From the NCBI GenBank assembly GCA_022648325.1, contig JALCMG010000006.1, forward strand, positions 1-64,000: a DNA stretch of 64,000 bases. The letters are read 5' to 3'. The position numbers and the translations under genes were made by a program. Shown here piece after piece: positions 7,787 to 17,900 of this stretch; the first letter of the stretch is position 1; each line of letters begins with the position of its first letter. This DNA comes from Olsenella sp. Its GTDB lineage: Bacteria; Actinomycetota; Coriobacteriia; Coriobacteriales; Atopobiaceae. The notes below the pieces were generated by a model. It had not been told where the DNA came from, ran no database searches, and saw only the letters and a program-made list of their open reading frames with translations.

Positions 7787-8953
7787 ATGCGCACCGACGA
7801 CTTTGACTACCCGCTTCCAGACGAGCTCATCGCACAGGCACCGGCGGAGCCCCGTGACTCCTGCCGCCTCCTCGTTCTCAACCGCGAGGACGGCTCGCTC
7901 GAGCACCGCCACTTCACCGACGTTATCGACTACCTGGACCCGGGCGACCTTCTCGTTGCCAACAAGACCCGCGTCATGCCGGCCCGACTCGTGGGTCACA
8001 AGCGCGGCACCGGCGGTGTGGCCGAGACGCTCCTGCTCAAGCGCCGAGAAGACCTCGACCCCCTGGGGCACGTGTGGGAGTGCCTCGTGAACCCCGGCAA
8101 GCGCCTCCGCCAGCCGGGCATCATCATCGAGTACCGCGCAGGCGGGCTGCATGCGCCGCTCTCGGCGGAGGTCGTACTCACGGGCGAGATCATCGACTTC
8201 CTCGAGGACAACCGGGGCGGACGCCTGGTGCGCTTCGAGCCGCAGGGCGGCCGCACGCTCGACGCCGCCATCCACGAGGCGGGACACGTGCCGCTTCCGC
8301 CCTACATCACCCAGTACGAGGGCGACCCCGAGAAGTACCAGACCGTCTACGCCATGCACGAGGAGCACTCCGCGGCGGCGCCCACGGCTGGTCTCCACTT
8401 CACCCCTGAGCTCATCAAGAGGATCGAGGACAAGGGCGTGGGCTGGAAGACGGTCGAGCTCGAGGTGGGCATCGACACCTTCCGCCTGGTGACCGAGGGC
8501 GACCCCACCAAGCACGTGATGCATACCGAGCGCTACCACGTGCCGCAGGATGTGGTCGACGCCGTCCACGCAACCAAGGCCGCTGGCCATCGCGTCGTGG
8601 CCGTGGGCACCACGGCTGTCCGCTCGCTCGAGAGCGCCTGGGACCCCGAGGCGCCTGCGTCCACGCCCGCCGTCACGGCGCGGCGCTTCGGGGACGCGCC
8701 AGACTCCGCGGCCGTCACGGGACGCGGGGACATCGTCGAGCGCCGCAACGCCACGACCAACCTCTACCTCATGCCAGGTTCCACCTACCACGTGGTGGAC
8801 GCCCTCATCACCAACTTCCACGTGCCGCGCTCGACGCTCATGATGCTCGTCTCGGCCCTTGCCACGCGCGAGCAGATCATGGCTGCCTACCAGGCGGCCA
8901 TTGACGAAAGGTACCGCTTCCTCTCGTTTGGCGACGCCATGCTCATTAGGTAG
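7787..8953 (+). CDS. queA: S-adenosylmethionine:tRNA ribosyltransferase-isomerase QueA
   Basis: A 388-residue enzyme that transfers and isomerises the ribosyl moiety of SAM onto preQ1-modified tRNA to make epoxyqueuosine. Hallmarks are the N-terminal DFDYPLPDELIAQAPAEPRDSCRLL, NKTRVMPARL, HVPLPPYI, AAPTAGLHFTP, VGTTAVRSLES and the C-terminal NFHVPRSTLMMLVSA. Length is slightly above the usual 340-360 because of an insertion before TNLYLMPGS. The ATG at 7787 follows GAGGAGATAG. It acts between Tgt and QueH, both encoded within 4 kb, so the final steps of queuosine synthesis are clustered here; the preQ0/preQ1 genes are not in the window. Confidence 0.95.
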   Translation: MRTDDFDYPLPDELIAQAPAEPRDSCRLLVLNREDGSLEHRHFTDVIDYLDPGDLLVANKTRVMPARLVGHKRGTGGVAETLLLKRREDLDPLGHVWECLVNPGKRLRQPGIIIEYRAGGLHAPLSAEVVLTGEIIDFLEDNRGGRLVRFEPQGGRTLDAAIHEAGHVPLPPYITQYEGDPEKYQTVYAMHEEHSAAAPTAGLHFTPELIKRIEDKGVGWKTVELEVGIDTFRLVTEGDPTKHVMHTERYHVPQDVVDAVHATKAAGHRVVAVGTTAVRSLESAWDPEAPASTPAVTARRFGDAPDSAAVTGRGDIVERRNATTNLYLMPGSTYHVVDALITNFHVPRSTLMMLVSALATREQIMAAYQAAIDERYRFLSFGDAMLIR

Positions 8954-8998
8954 CGCTTGGGTTAGTGCCTCGGCCGGAGCAGGCCCCGGAGTGGGCCC

Positions 8999-10414
8999 TC
9001 AGGCACCGGTCGAGACCGTTCCCGTCGTGGTCACGCTTGTGGAGGGGGCGCTGCCTGCCGCACTGCCCCCTTGGCCAAAGAACATGAAGGCGACGAGAAC
9101 AACAACAAGCACCACGACGATGGCGAGAATCGCTATGACGGCAATGCGCTTGGTGCGCGTGCGCTGGCGCAGCTCCTTGCCGGCGCGACCAAGCTCCTCG
9201 ACCTTGTCGCGCTGGCTTGCCAGCCCCTGCTCCCGCTCGGCAATCGACTGACGCAGCTGCTCGGTTGCCTGAGGCGTGTCGTGGATGCTCTTTGCCTCGG
9301 CGAGAAGGTCGCTCGCCTTGCTCGCGTCCTTCCTCGCATTGTCGCGCAGGCGGTTGGAGCGCTCGATTTCTGCCTTGTGTCGGTCGATGTTGTCGGAGAG
9401 CTTCTTCTGGCGCGCCTCTGCCTCGGCGTGAAGCTGGTCGTACTCGCCACGGCGGTCCTTTGCCTCCGCCTGCATGGCGTCTGCCTCGCGCTGGGCGGTC
9501 TCGAGAGACTGCTTCTGGGTCCAGAGATGGGTCTGGGCGTTGTCGACTGAGGTCTGCGCGTCTGAGGCGGAGCGGGACACTGCCGCCTCGGCGGCGTTCA
9601 CGTGCGAGGTCTCCGCCGCAAGCTCCTGACGAACCTGGACGATCGCATCCCTCTTGGCGGATGGATCTGAGAGCAGCTTGTCAAGCTCTCCTTGGACCTT
9701 GCGCTGTCGTGCCTTGGAGTTGTCCAGTGTACGGTTCGCCGAGGCCATGGCCTGTTCGCGGCGGTCCGTAGCATCCCTCACTTGGCCCTCGGCGGTGCGC
9801 ACGGCGCGCTTGGCCTCTGCGACCGTGCGCGTGGCGTCATCGGCACGGCCTTTGGACGACTCGGCGAGCTGCTTGTAGGGACGCAGGGCCTGCTCGTCGC
9901 CGGCCCGCATCTTGGCGAGGCGCGCCTCAAGGTCTTGGAGCTCGTGGGAGAGCTGGGCGGCGTACTCCACGGCATCCGCCGCTCGCTTTTGGGCGTCCGC
10001 GAGAGCTGCGGACTGCGACGCAACGATTCCCTCGTAGCCTCCCTCGATGCTCTCGCGGTGCTCGAGGGCAGCTCGCTTTGCCTCGAGGTCTTTCTCCATG
10101 GACTCCATCTGCGACCTTGCGGAGGAGTATCGGCGCGAAGCGTCCCTCACGTCTCGTAATGCAGTGAAGCCGGTGGCTATGCCCTTGCCTGCCCCGCGAG
10201 CGGCTCCCGCTGCAGCACCCACCGCCGTGCTTGCCGCACCCGCTGCCGCGCCCGCCGCCTTGGAGGCTGCCTGCGCGGCTCCCTCACGCGCGGCCTTGGC
10301 AGAATCCTTGGGGGCGTTTGCGTTTCCCGCGGCATTAGTGACCGTATCCTGCACGGTCGCCTTGCTCTTCTCGGCAGCGCCCTTCTCGTTCTTCTTGCCC
10401 TTGCCCCAAGCCAT
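8999..10414 (-). CDS. Long coiled-coil protein with C-terminal membrane anchor, unknown function
   Basis: A 471-residue protein I do not recognise. Residues 1-30 are basic and polar, 35-80 are Ala/Gly-rich with AAGAA repeats, and about 85-415 are rich in Glu, Lys, Arg, Ala and Gln, with the heptad character of a long coiled coil. A very hydrophobic helix follows (about 423-446, AILAIVVVLVVVLVAFMFF), then a short Gly/Ser/Thr tail. This predicts a cytoplasmic rod tethered by one C-terminal helix. The start is the ATG at 10412-10414 with AGAGGAG upstream. It converges with queA. A smaller protein of the same layout lies at 26433. A structural or envelope-organising role is only a guess. Confidence 0.6.
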   Translation of the reverse strand: MAWGKGKKNEKGAAEKSKATVQDTVTNAAGNANAPKDSAKAAREGAAQAASKAAGAAAGAASTAVGAAAGAARGAGKGIATGFTALRDVRDASRRYSSARSQMESMEKDLEAKRAALEHRESIEGGYEGIVASQSAALADAQKRAADAVEYAAQLSHELQDLEARLAKMRAGDEQALRPYKQLAESSKGRADDATRTVAEAKRAVRTAEGQVRDATDRREQAMASANRTLDNSKARQRKVQGELDKLLSDPSAKRDAIVQVRQELAAETSHVNAAEAAVSRSASDAQTSVDNAQTHLWTQKQSLETAQREADAMQAEAKDRRGEYDQLHAEAEARQKKLSDNIDRHKAEIERSNRLRDNARKDASKASDLLAEAKSIHDTPQATEQLRQSIAEREQGLASQRDKVEELGRAGKELRQRTRTKRIAVIAILAIVVVLVVVLVAFMFFGQGGSAAGSAPSTSVTTTGTVSTGA

Positions 10415-10622
10415 GGAGGCTCCTCTCGAAAGCGCGCCACGTGGGCGCGAAGCTAAATGTTGTAGTTGCAACGGCGCAGCGGCGTTTGCATCCGCGCGCA
10501 CCCTTCCATTTTGCCGCAAGCGTCCGTATATGGTGCTAATCGAGTTGCTTGAGAAGAGTTTGTCCGTCAGCTGTCCATGAAGTGTGTAAACTATACGAGC
10601 GTTTGGTACGATGTAAGCAATT

Positions 10623-10639
10623 CGGGGATTTTCTCCCCG
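10623..10639 (+). other. Leader hairpin upstream of ptsH
   Basis: CGGGGA at 10623-10628 pairs with TCCCCG at 10634-10639 around a TTTTC loop, 36 bases before the ptsH start. It would sit in the ptsH 5' leader. The gap 10415-10674 holds no other feature I can support; a TAAACTAT element near 10590 could be a -10, but no good -35 is visible. Confidence 0.4.
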
Positions 10640-10674
10640 AGCCTAGTCAGGGAGTCTAGAAGGGGAGTTCTAAC

Positions 10675-10947
10675 ATGGTTTCCAAGCAGACTACGATCAT
10701 CAACGCCACCGGCCTTCACGCCCGTCCCGCGTCCGTCTTCGTGACCGAGGCCAAGAAGTATCAGTCCAACGTCACCATCAAGAACGTCGACAAGGACACC
10801 GCGCCCGTCAACGCCAAGTCCATCATGATGATCCTTGCCGCTGGCCTTGGCACCGGCACCAAGATCGAGATTGCCTGCGACGGTCCTGACGAGCAGGAGG
10901 CTCTCGATGCCCTCGTCGCCCTCGTCGACTCCGGCTTTGGCGAGTAG
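10675..10947 (+). CDS. ptsH: Phosphocarrier protein HPr
   Basis: A 90-residue HPr, the phosphate relay of the sugar phosphotransferase system between enzyme I and the EIIA domains. The active-site loop GLHARPAS carries His15, and NAKSIMMIL carries the regulatory serine at residue 49 (equivalent of Ser46), which is phosphorylated by HPr kinase in Gram-positive bacteria. Size is normal for the family. The ATG at 10675 follows AAGGGGAG. ptsI is not adjacent. A perfect terminator follows 27 bases later, so it appears to be a single-gene unit. Confidence 0.95.
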   Translation: MVSKQTTIINATGLHARPASVFVTEAKKYQSNVTIKNVDKDTAPVNAKSIMMILAAGLGTGTKIEIACDGPDEQEALDALVALVDSGFGE

Positions 10948-10974
10948 GCTGCGCAAGGACATGTGCAAGCAGGC

Positions 10975-10999
10975 GGCCCGGGTCTCCCGGGCCGTTTTC
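10975..10999 (+). terminator. Intrinsic terminator after ptsH
   Basis: GGCCCGGG (10975-10982) and CCCGGGCC (10986-10993) form a perfect eight-pair stem with a TCT loop, followed by GTTTTC. It ends 21 bases before the tgt start and separates ptsH from tgt. Confidence 0.85.
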
Positions 11000-11020
11000 A
11001 TGACACAAGAGGAGCACGCG

Positions 11021-12160
11021 ATGGACCCCAAGTGGTTCTCCTATGACATAGTCGCCGAGGACCCGGCCACGCACGCGCGGGCGGGCGTCCTGCACACCCC
11101 GCACGGTGACGTGCCCACGCCCATTTTCATGCCCGTGGGCACCAAGGGCACGGTGAAGGGGGTCTTGGTGCCGCAGCTCAAGGAGCTTGGCGCCAAGATT
11201 GTCCTTGCCAACACCTACCACCTTGCCATGCGTCCCGGCGCCGACCTTGTGGCCGAGATGGGCGGCCTCCACGGCTTCACGCGCTGGGACGGCCCCATCC
11301 TCACGGACTCCGGCGGCTTCCAGGTCTTTAGCCACGAGGAGTTCTGCAAGCTCTCTGCCGACGGCGTGCGCTTTCGCGCGGTCGACTACGACGGGCGCTG
11401 GTTCACCTGGACTCCCGAGGAGAACATGGACATCGCCCAGAAGCTGGGCGCCGACATCGTGATGCAGCTCGACCAGTGCGTGGGCTATCCGGCCCCACGC
11501 TCGAAGGTCGAGCGCGCGGTGGAGCTCTCCGCAATGTGGGCCGAGCGCTGTTGGAAGACGCACACCCGCACCGACCAGGCGCTCTTTGGGATCGTGCAGG
11601 GCGGGATGGACCTCACGCTGCGCAGGCGGTCGCTGCAGCACCTGCTCGACGTGGGAGACTTCCCGGGCTTTGGCATTGGCGGGTACTCGGTGGGTGAGGA
11701 CCACGAGACCATGTTCGAGAGCCTCGCCCCGCTTGTCTCGCAGTACATGCCGCGCGAGAAGCCCCGCTACCTCATGGGCGTGGGCAACCCCACCACGCTC
11801 GTGCGCGGCGTGGCATGCGGCATCGACATGTTCGACTGCGTGCTTCCCACGCGCACGGCGCGCATGGGTACCGCCTTCTCGAGCGAGGTCAGGCTCAACC
11901 TGCGCCACGCGCGCTTTGCGCATGATGCCGGCCCGCTCGACCCCGCGTGCACCTGCCCCGTCTGCCAAGGAGGATACACGCGCGCCTACCTGCATCACCT
12001 GGTTCGCCAGAAGGAGATGGCCGGCTCCATCCTGCTGTCGATGCACAACCTGTACTTCCTTCTTGACCTCATGCGCCGCGCGCGCGAGTCTATCATCGCT
12101 GGAACGTACGGGGAGTTTGTCTCGCGCTGGATGGACTCGCCCGCCGCGTCCGACTGGTAG
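11021..12160 (+). CDS. tgt: tRNA-guanine(34) transglycosylase
   Basis: A 379-residue bacterial Tgt, which swaps guanine-34 for preQ1 in tRNAs with GUN anticodons, the first tRNA step of queuosine synthesis. Visible motifs are FMPVGTKGTVKGV, ILTDSGGFQVFS with the catalytic-pocket aspartate, GIVQGG, GIGGYSVGE and the zinc site CTCPVC with downstream HH (AYLHHLV). I chose the ATG at 11021 with AAGAGGAG upstream; an in-frame ATG at 11000 lies in the terminator tail of ptsH. It shares a pathway with queH and queA 2-4 kb upstream. Confidence 0.95.
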   Translation: MDPKWFSYDIVAEDPATHARAGVLHTPHGDVPTPIFMPVGTKGTVKGVLVPQLKELGAKIVLANTYHLAMRPGADLVAEMGGLHGFTRWDGPILTDSGGFQVFSHEEFCKLSADGVRFRAVDYDGRWFTWTPEENMDIAQKLGADIVMQLDQCVGYPAPRSKVERAVELSAMWAERCWKTHTRTDQALFGIVQGGMDLTLRRRSLQHLLDVGDFPGFGIGGYSVGEDHETMFESLAPLVSQYMPREKPRYLMGVGNPTTLVRGVACGIDMFDCVLPTRTARMGTAFSSEVRLNLRHARFAHDAGPLDPACTCPVCQGGYTRAYLHHLVRQKEMAGSILLSMHNLYFLLDLMRRARESIIAGTYGEFVSRWMDSPAASDW

Positions 12161-12199
12161 CCCCTACGGCTCTGCGGCCCCTTTCTGCCCCTAGCCCCA

Positions 12200-12300
12200 T
12201 CCCTCTCTCGTTCTTTATCGGTTTTTGAGAATCGGACATCGCATTTGCCCAGTTGGCGAGCAGCACGATTCTCAAATACCGATAAAGAACGAAGAGGGAT
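12200..12300. repeat. Long near-perfect inverted repeat in the tgt-secD gap
   Basis: The left arm (about 12200-12234) contains GTTCTTTATCGG followed by TTTTTGAGAATCG. The right arm (12266-12300) contains CGATTCTCAAATACC followed by GATAAAGAAC. The arms pair over about 33 positions with one mismatch and a small bulge, around a 31-base loop. The element lies 40 bases after tgt and about 140 bases before secD. There is no T-run, so it does not look like a simple terminator. No gene is seen in 12161-12441. Confidence 0.8.
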
Positions 12301-12441
12301 TAGCGAGAGAGCGGCGAGGACCAAAGGGGCCCACTCAGCGGCGTCGCGGGGCAAACCCTATAATGGGCTTTGGAAAACAACCACAGCCGGGCGTCTCCAT
12401 CGCCCGGTCGGCGCCTCTGCCGCAAAACGGAAGGTTTTCAC

Positions 12442-13977
12442 ATGGCCCAGAAGCAAGACCGCGAGGCCCCTAAGACGGGCCTCGACCGGTGGAATGCTAC
12501 CGAGTCGAAGTCGCGCTCCCCAAAGGGTGGCCGCGCCTCTCGCCCCGGTCGAACCAAGCGCCACCGCATGAACCCCACAGTGCGGCGCTACGTCTCGACG
12601 CTCGTGGTGACGGCTGCCGTCTGCGTTGCATGTATCTTCTGCTTCACGCCGCTCGGCGAGCGCATCACCACCGGCCTCGACATCCAGGGCGGCGTCTCGG
12701 TGATCCTTACCGCGTCCAAGCAGGACGGCTCCGCGCCTACCTCAGACGAGATGAACACCGCCAAGACCATCGTCGAGAAGCGCGTGAACACGCTGGGCGC
12801 CTCCGAGGCCACCGTCCAGATCCAGGGTAGCAATTCGATTCTGGTCCAGATACCTGGTGCCACGGACGCGGATTCGGCCGTCCAGACCATCGGGCAGACC
12901 GGACACCTCGAGTTCGTCCGCCTCGATGACATCGGCGACGCCGACGCTCTCGCAAAGATCGAGGCCGGTGCCCACAACGTTTCGCTCGAGCAGGGCACCT
13001 ACACCGCCTTCCTCGACGGCTCCTACATCCAGTCCACTTCGGTCGCGCAGTCGTCGACCTCGGTGGGCACCTACTCCGTCAATATCACCTTCAACTCCGA
13101 GGGTGCCGGCATCTTTGACGAGGTCACCAAGGAGCTTGCTCCCACCAAGGGCCAGATCTGCATCGTCCTCGATGGCGTCGTGCAGTCTGCCCCCTCCGTG
13201 CAGGAGGAGATTTCGGGTGGCAAGGTCTCCATCACCGGCAACTTCACGAGTGCCGAGGCGCAGGAGCTCAAGACGGTGCTCGACTCCGGCTCGCTGCCCG
13301 TCTCGCTCAACTACTCCGAGAGCCGCGTCGTTGGCCCCACGCTCGGCCAGGACTCGCTCCACCAGGGCATCCTCGCCCTCGTGATTGGCGTGGCCATCGT
13401 GATCGTCTATCTGTTCTTCTTCTACCGTGGCCTGGGCCTTCTCACCCTTGGCTCCCTTGCGGTCTTTGCGGTGCTCTACCTGGGTCTCCTCGCCATTCTC
13501 TCACACTATGGCATGTTCTCGCTGTCGCTTCCTGGCCTGGCGGGTATGGTGCTCACCACGGGTTCGGCCGCCGACTCCTCGATCCTGGTGCTCGAGCGCT
13601 TCCGCGAGGAGATCCGCATGGGTCGCACCGTCAAGAACGCCTCGGTCTCGGGCGCACGCCACGGCATCATGACCTCGCTTGACGCCGACATCGTGACCCT
13701 CGTCACCGCCCTTGCCCTCTTCTTCGTGGGCACCGGCACCGTCAAGGGCTTTGGCCTTACGCTTGCACTCGGTGTCGTCTGCGACATCGTGACCATGTTC
13801 GGCTTCAAGGCGCCCACGCTCAGGCTCCTCGCCACCCACGTAATCCCGTCTCACCCCGGCTTCTGGGGTGTCGACCAGGACATCGCCGAGGCCGAACGCA
13901 GGTCCCAGGAAGCCCAGAAGGCGAGAGGCGCAAAGGCGCCTTCCTCGTCCGCGAAGGGGGGTGAGGCTCGTGCGTAG
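12442..13977 (+). CDS. secD: Protein translocase subunit SecD
   Basis: A 511-residue SecD, part of the SecDF complex that uses the proton-motive force to help preproteins through SecYEG. After a basic cytoplasmic N-terminus of about 45 residues there is one membrane helix, then the family block TGLDIQGGVSVILTA, the extracytoplasmic P1 region, and a C-terminal cluster of five helices with LAGMVLTTGSAADSSILVLERFREE and GHD-like turns. The usual coordinate for MMD/SecD is reached: NASVSGARHGIMTSLDADIVTLVTAL is the conserved D5 region. The ATG at 12442 follows GGAAGG. It overlaps secF by eight bases. Confidence 0.93.
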   Translation: MAQKQDREAPKTGLDRWNATESKSRSPKGGRASRPGRTKRHRMNPTVRRYVSTLVVTAAVCVACIFCFTPLGERITTGLDIQGGVSVILTASKQDGSAPTSDEMNTAKTIVEKRVNTLGASEATVQIQGSNSILVQIPGATDADSAVQTIGQTGHLEFVRLDDIGDADALAKIEAGAHNVSLEQGTYTAFLDGSYIQSTSVAQSSTSVGTYSVNITFNSEGAGIFDEVTKELAPTKGQICIVLDGVVQSAPSVQEEISGGKVSITGNFTSAEAQELKTVLDSGSLPVSLNYSESRVVGPTLGQDSLHQGILALVIGVAIVIVYLFFFYRGLGLLTLGSLAVFAVLYLGLLAILSHYGMFSLSLPGLAGMVLTTGSAADSSILVLERFREEIRMGRTVKNASVSGARHGIMTSLDADIVTLVTALALFFVGTGTVKGFGLTLALGVVCDIVTMFGFKAPTLRLLATHVIPSHPGFWGVDQDIAEAERRSQEAQKARGAKAPSSSAKGGEARA

Positions 13978-14956
13978 CCACTTCTCCCACGAGATCTCGT
14001 TCATCGGCCACCGCAAGCAGTTCCTCACGCTCTCGTGCGTCCTCGTGATTCTCTCGTTTGTTGGTCTGGTCGCGCGCGGCCTGGTCTTTGGCATCGAGTT
14101 CACCGGCGGCACCGAGATTGACTTCTACGAGACGAGCGACATCACTATCGAGCAGATGCGCGACGCCCTTGAGTCAACAGGGGAGGGCGACGCCACCGTC
14201 CAGACGACCGCTACGCAGGGTGAGGCGGGCTTCCTCGTGCGCTCGGACACCACCGATCCAACCACCGCAAACGCCCATGCGCAGGCGGCCGCCGACTCCC
14301 TCGGCCTCACCACGGACAACTACACCGTGACGACCATCGGTCCCGACTGGGGCGCCGACACCACTCGCTCCTCGCTCATGGCCTTTGGCGTGGCAATTCT
14401 TCTCATCATTGCCTACGTCTCGTTCCGCTACGAGTTCAAGATGTCCATCACGGCAGTGGTCGCGCTTCTCCACGATCTCATCATCACGCTGGGCGTCTAT
14501 GCCTGGTTCCAGATTGACATCTCGCCCAACGTGATTGCGGCGCTCCTCACCATCATGGGCTACTCGCTCTATGACACCGTGGTCGAGTTCAACCGCATGA
14601 ACGAGAACGCCAAGCAGCTTCGCGACGGCGTGCACCACACCTATTTCGAGATATGCAACTTCTCCATCAACGAGGTAATCGTCCGCACCATCAACACCAC
14701 GGTCGTGACACTCGTCCCCGTTATCTGCATGCTGGCCATTGGCGGTGCCACGCTCAAGGACTTCGCCTTCGCGATCCTAGTTGGCGAGATCCTCGGCACC
14801 TATTCCAGCTTTGCCGTGGCATCGCCGCTCCTCGCCATCTGGAAGACGCGCGAGCCCAAGTGGGCAAAGCTCGAGGCAAAGTACGGGAGTGCCGGCAAGT
14901 CCGAGGTTGCCCCCGCTGCAGACAACGGCGAGAAGAACGAGCCCAAGGAGGGCTAG
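13970..14956 (+). CDS. secF: Protein translocase subunit SecF
   Basis: A 328-residue SecF, partner of SecD in the inner-membrane accessory complex of the Sec pathway. The N-terminal segment SHEISFIGHRKQFL precedes the first membrane helix. GIEFTGGTEIDF is the family hallmark, and YDTVVEFNRMNEN with NTTVVTLVPVI are the D5 and helix-5 motifs. It starts at the GTG at 13970 within the end of secD, with GGGGGG upstream; a GTG at 13961 is an alternative. The C-terminal tail is charged. The recJ start follows the stop by one base, so secD-secF-recJ-relA appears to be one transcription unit. Confidence 0.93.
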   Translation: MRSHFSHEISFIGHRKQFLTLSCVLVILSFVGLVARGLVFGIEFTGGTEIDFYETSDITIEQMRDALESTGEGDATVQTTATQGEAGFLVRSDTTDPTTANAHAQAAADSLGLTTDNYTVTTIGPDWGADTTRSSLMAFGVAILLIIAYVSFRYEFKMSITAVVALLHDLIITLGVYAWFQIDISPNVIAALLTIMGYSLYDTVVEFNRMNENAKQLRDGVHHTYFEICNFSINEVIVRTINTTVVTLVPVICMLAIGGATLKDFAFAILVGEILGTYSSFAVASPLLAIWKTREPKWAKLEAKYGSAGKSEVAPAADNGEKNEPKEG

Positions 14957-14957
14957 C

Positions 14958-17900
14958 GTGCCCGGCCTTCTCGACAGCCACCGCTGGGACGTCCTCGATG
15001 CAGACCCCTGCGCCGAGGCGTCTCTCGCTGCCGCGCTTGGCATGCCACGGCTTGTGGCGAGGGTCCTCGTTGCCCGTGGCATCACTGACGTCGAGGAGGC
15101 GCGTGCCTTCCTCACGCCCTTGCTGGATCGCGACTGGGCAGACCCGCTCGTGATTCCCGGCATGTCCGAGGCGGCTGACCGCGTCGAGCGGGCAGTGAGG
15201 GAGGGGGAGGACATTGCCGTCTTTGGTGACTTCGACGTAGACGGCATGAGTTCCACCTGCATTCTCGCGCTTGGCCTGCGCGAGCTTGGCGGCCGAGCCC
15301 GGGCCTACATCCCGCACCGGTTTGGCGAGGGCTACGGCCTTACCAGGGCGGCGCTCGACCGCGTGCTGGCAGACGGGAAGCCCGACCTCATCGTGACCGT
15401 GGACAACGGCATCGCAGCCCAGCGCGAGGTCGACTGGCTGCGCGAGCAGGGCATCGACGTGGTGGTGACCGACCACCACGAGCCGGCTGACCTGGTGCCC
15501 CAGGGCGTCCCCGTGACGGACCCCAAGCTGTCTGCCGATGGTCCCTCGCGCAATCTCGCTGGCGCGGGTGTCGCGCTCAAGCTGCTCGCCGCCCTCGGGC
15601 AGCGCCTCGACAGACCCGACGTCTGGCGCTCCTACACCGACGTTGCCGCGCTGGGCACCCTCTCCGACATGATGCAGCTCTCGCCCGAGAACCGCGCCTT
15701 GGTCGCCGACGGCATCGAGCGGCTGAGAAGGACCTCGCGCCCCGGCCTTGTGGCGCTTGCCGCCTGCGCGGGTCAGGACATCTCCGAGGCTACGGCAGAC
15801 TCCCTGCCCTTCTCGATAATCCCGCGCCTCAACGCAGCCGGACGCATGGGTACCACCGACGTGGCCATCGGCCTGCTCATGACAAGCGACCCGGCCAAGG
15901 CGCCGGTTCTTGCCGGGCAGCTCGAGGACATCAACAGGCAGCGGCGCGAGATAGAGTCGGCCCTCACCGAGGAAGCGCTCGCTAAGGTCGCGGCCACTTG
16001 GCGTGGCGGGCGCGTGATTGTCGTTGGTGGTGAGGGGTGGCACGAGGGCGTCAAGGGCATCGTGGCGAGCCGCATCGTGAACCGCTACCACGTGCCCACG
16101 ATCCTCTTCACCATCCATGACGGCATCGCGCGTGGCTCTGGGCGCTCGGTGGGCTCGGTTGACCTCTTCCGGGCCGTTGAGCAGTGCTCGGACATGCTCA
16201 TTCGCTTTGGCGGCCACGCGGGCGCCGTGGGCGTGACCTGCGAGGCTTCGCGGCTGGACGAGTTCCGCGACCGCCTTGGGGCGGTGCTTGACACCCTTCC
16301 TGCAGAGGAGTTCGAGTCACGCGGCGAGGTCACTGCGGTCGTGCGTCTCTCCGAGCTCACGGTCTCTTCCATCGCCTCGCTCGAGGCCCTCCAGCCCTTT
16401 GGGCAGGGAAACAAGAAGCCGCTCTTTGCCGTGCGCGGCGTGACCATGAGGAACCGCGCCCGCGTTGGTGTCGATGGTGCTCACCTACGCTTTGTTGCCA
16501 CCGATGGGGTCTCCTCTGTGCCGGCCATCATGTTCCGCGTTCCGGACTGCTCGCGTGCCTGCGCCACCGACAGCGTGGTCGATCTTGTCTTCGAGGCCGT
16601 CGACGAGACCTGGCAGGGCCGCACGAAACCCAAGCTCATGGTCAAGGACATCCTCTACCGAGACGCTGGAGAAGAGAGCCAGACTGCCCCCAACTTCGTG
16701 GACGCGCTCTTTGCTCGCGAAGAGGGCGGGGTTCCGGCCAGCCCGGTGACACCCGCCAATGCGCAGGCAAGTCCCGCACAGGCTCGCGCCGCCATACCCC
16801 GGGACTACGACTCCCTCACGCAGAGCCTGGTCCGCACCCTCATCGGCGAGAGCCCTCTCCTCCCCGCGCAGCGAGAGGCGCTCTCGCGCCTTGCTGCCGG
16901 CAGGTCGACCCTCTGCGTCATGGCCACGGGTCGCGGAAAGTCGCTCGTGTTCCACGTCCACGCCGCGCGCACCGCCCTTGCGAGGCATCGTGCCAGCATC
17001 TTTGTGTATCCGTTGCGCGCCCTCGTGGCCGACCAGACGCACCACCTCTCCGACGAGCTTGCTCCCCTTGGCATAGGGGTGGCGGTCCTTACGGGCGAGA
17101 CGCCTTTCGAGGAGCGCTCCCGCGTCTACGCGGGTCTGGCGTCCGGCCTTATCGACATCGTTCTCACCACGCCCGAGTACCTGGCCATCCACGTTGATGA
17201 CCTCGCTCGCTGTGGCCGTGTGGGGTTCCTCGTGGTTGACGAGGCCCACCACAGCTCCCCGTCTGGCTCCGGCTCCCGTGACGCCTATCGCGACCTGCCC
17301 CGCATTCGTGCCGCGCTCGGTGACCCCACGGTCCTCGCCGTCACGGCCACAGCCTCACCCGAGGTCGCGCGCGACGCCTGCGAGCTCTGCGGCATTGGTG
17401 CCCAGGACGTGGTCGTCGACACGGCGGTGCGCGAGAACCTCTTCCTCGACGACTGCCGCGACCTGCGCGACCGCGATGCCGCGCTCGTCTCGATTGTGGC
17501 CGAGGGCGAGAAGTGCATCGCCTACGTCAACTCCCGTGCGCGCTCGGTGACGCTCGCGCGGCTGCTCCGCCACCAGGTCCCGGAGCTTGCCCCCAGGGTC
17601 GCCTTCTACAACGCCGGCCTCCCGCGCGCCGACCGCGTCCGCGTGGAGCAGGCGTTTCGCACGGGCGAGCTCTCCTGCATTGTCTCGACAAGCGCATTCG
17701 GCGAGGGCGTGAACATTCCCGACGTGCGCAGCGTTGTTCTCTACGAGATGCCCCTCGGGCGCGTGGAGTTCAACCAGATGAGCGGACGGGCTGGCAGGGA
17801 CGGTGCCGATGCCTGCGTGCACCTGCTCTTTGGACGTCGTGACCTTGCTTCCTCTCAGCGCATACTCGACCAGGTGGCCCCTACTCGAGACGAGCTCGCC

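Noticed and set aside
6956-8821. Long open frame on the minus strand opposite queH and queA
   Set aside because: Both strands cannot encode these; queH and queA have full family motifs, and the antisense product has none.
12200-12300. Intrinsic terminator for tgt
   Set aside because: No T-run follows the right arm and the loop is 31 bases, unlike the terminators seen elsewhere in the window.
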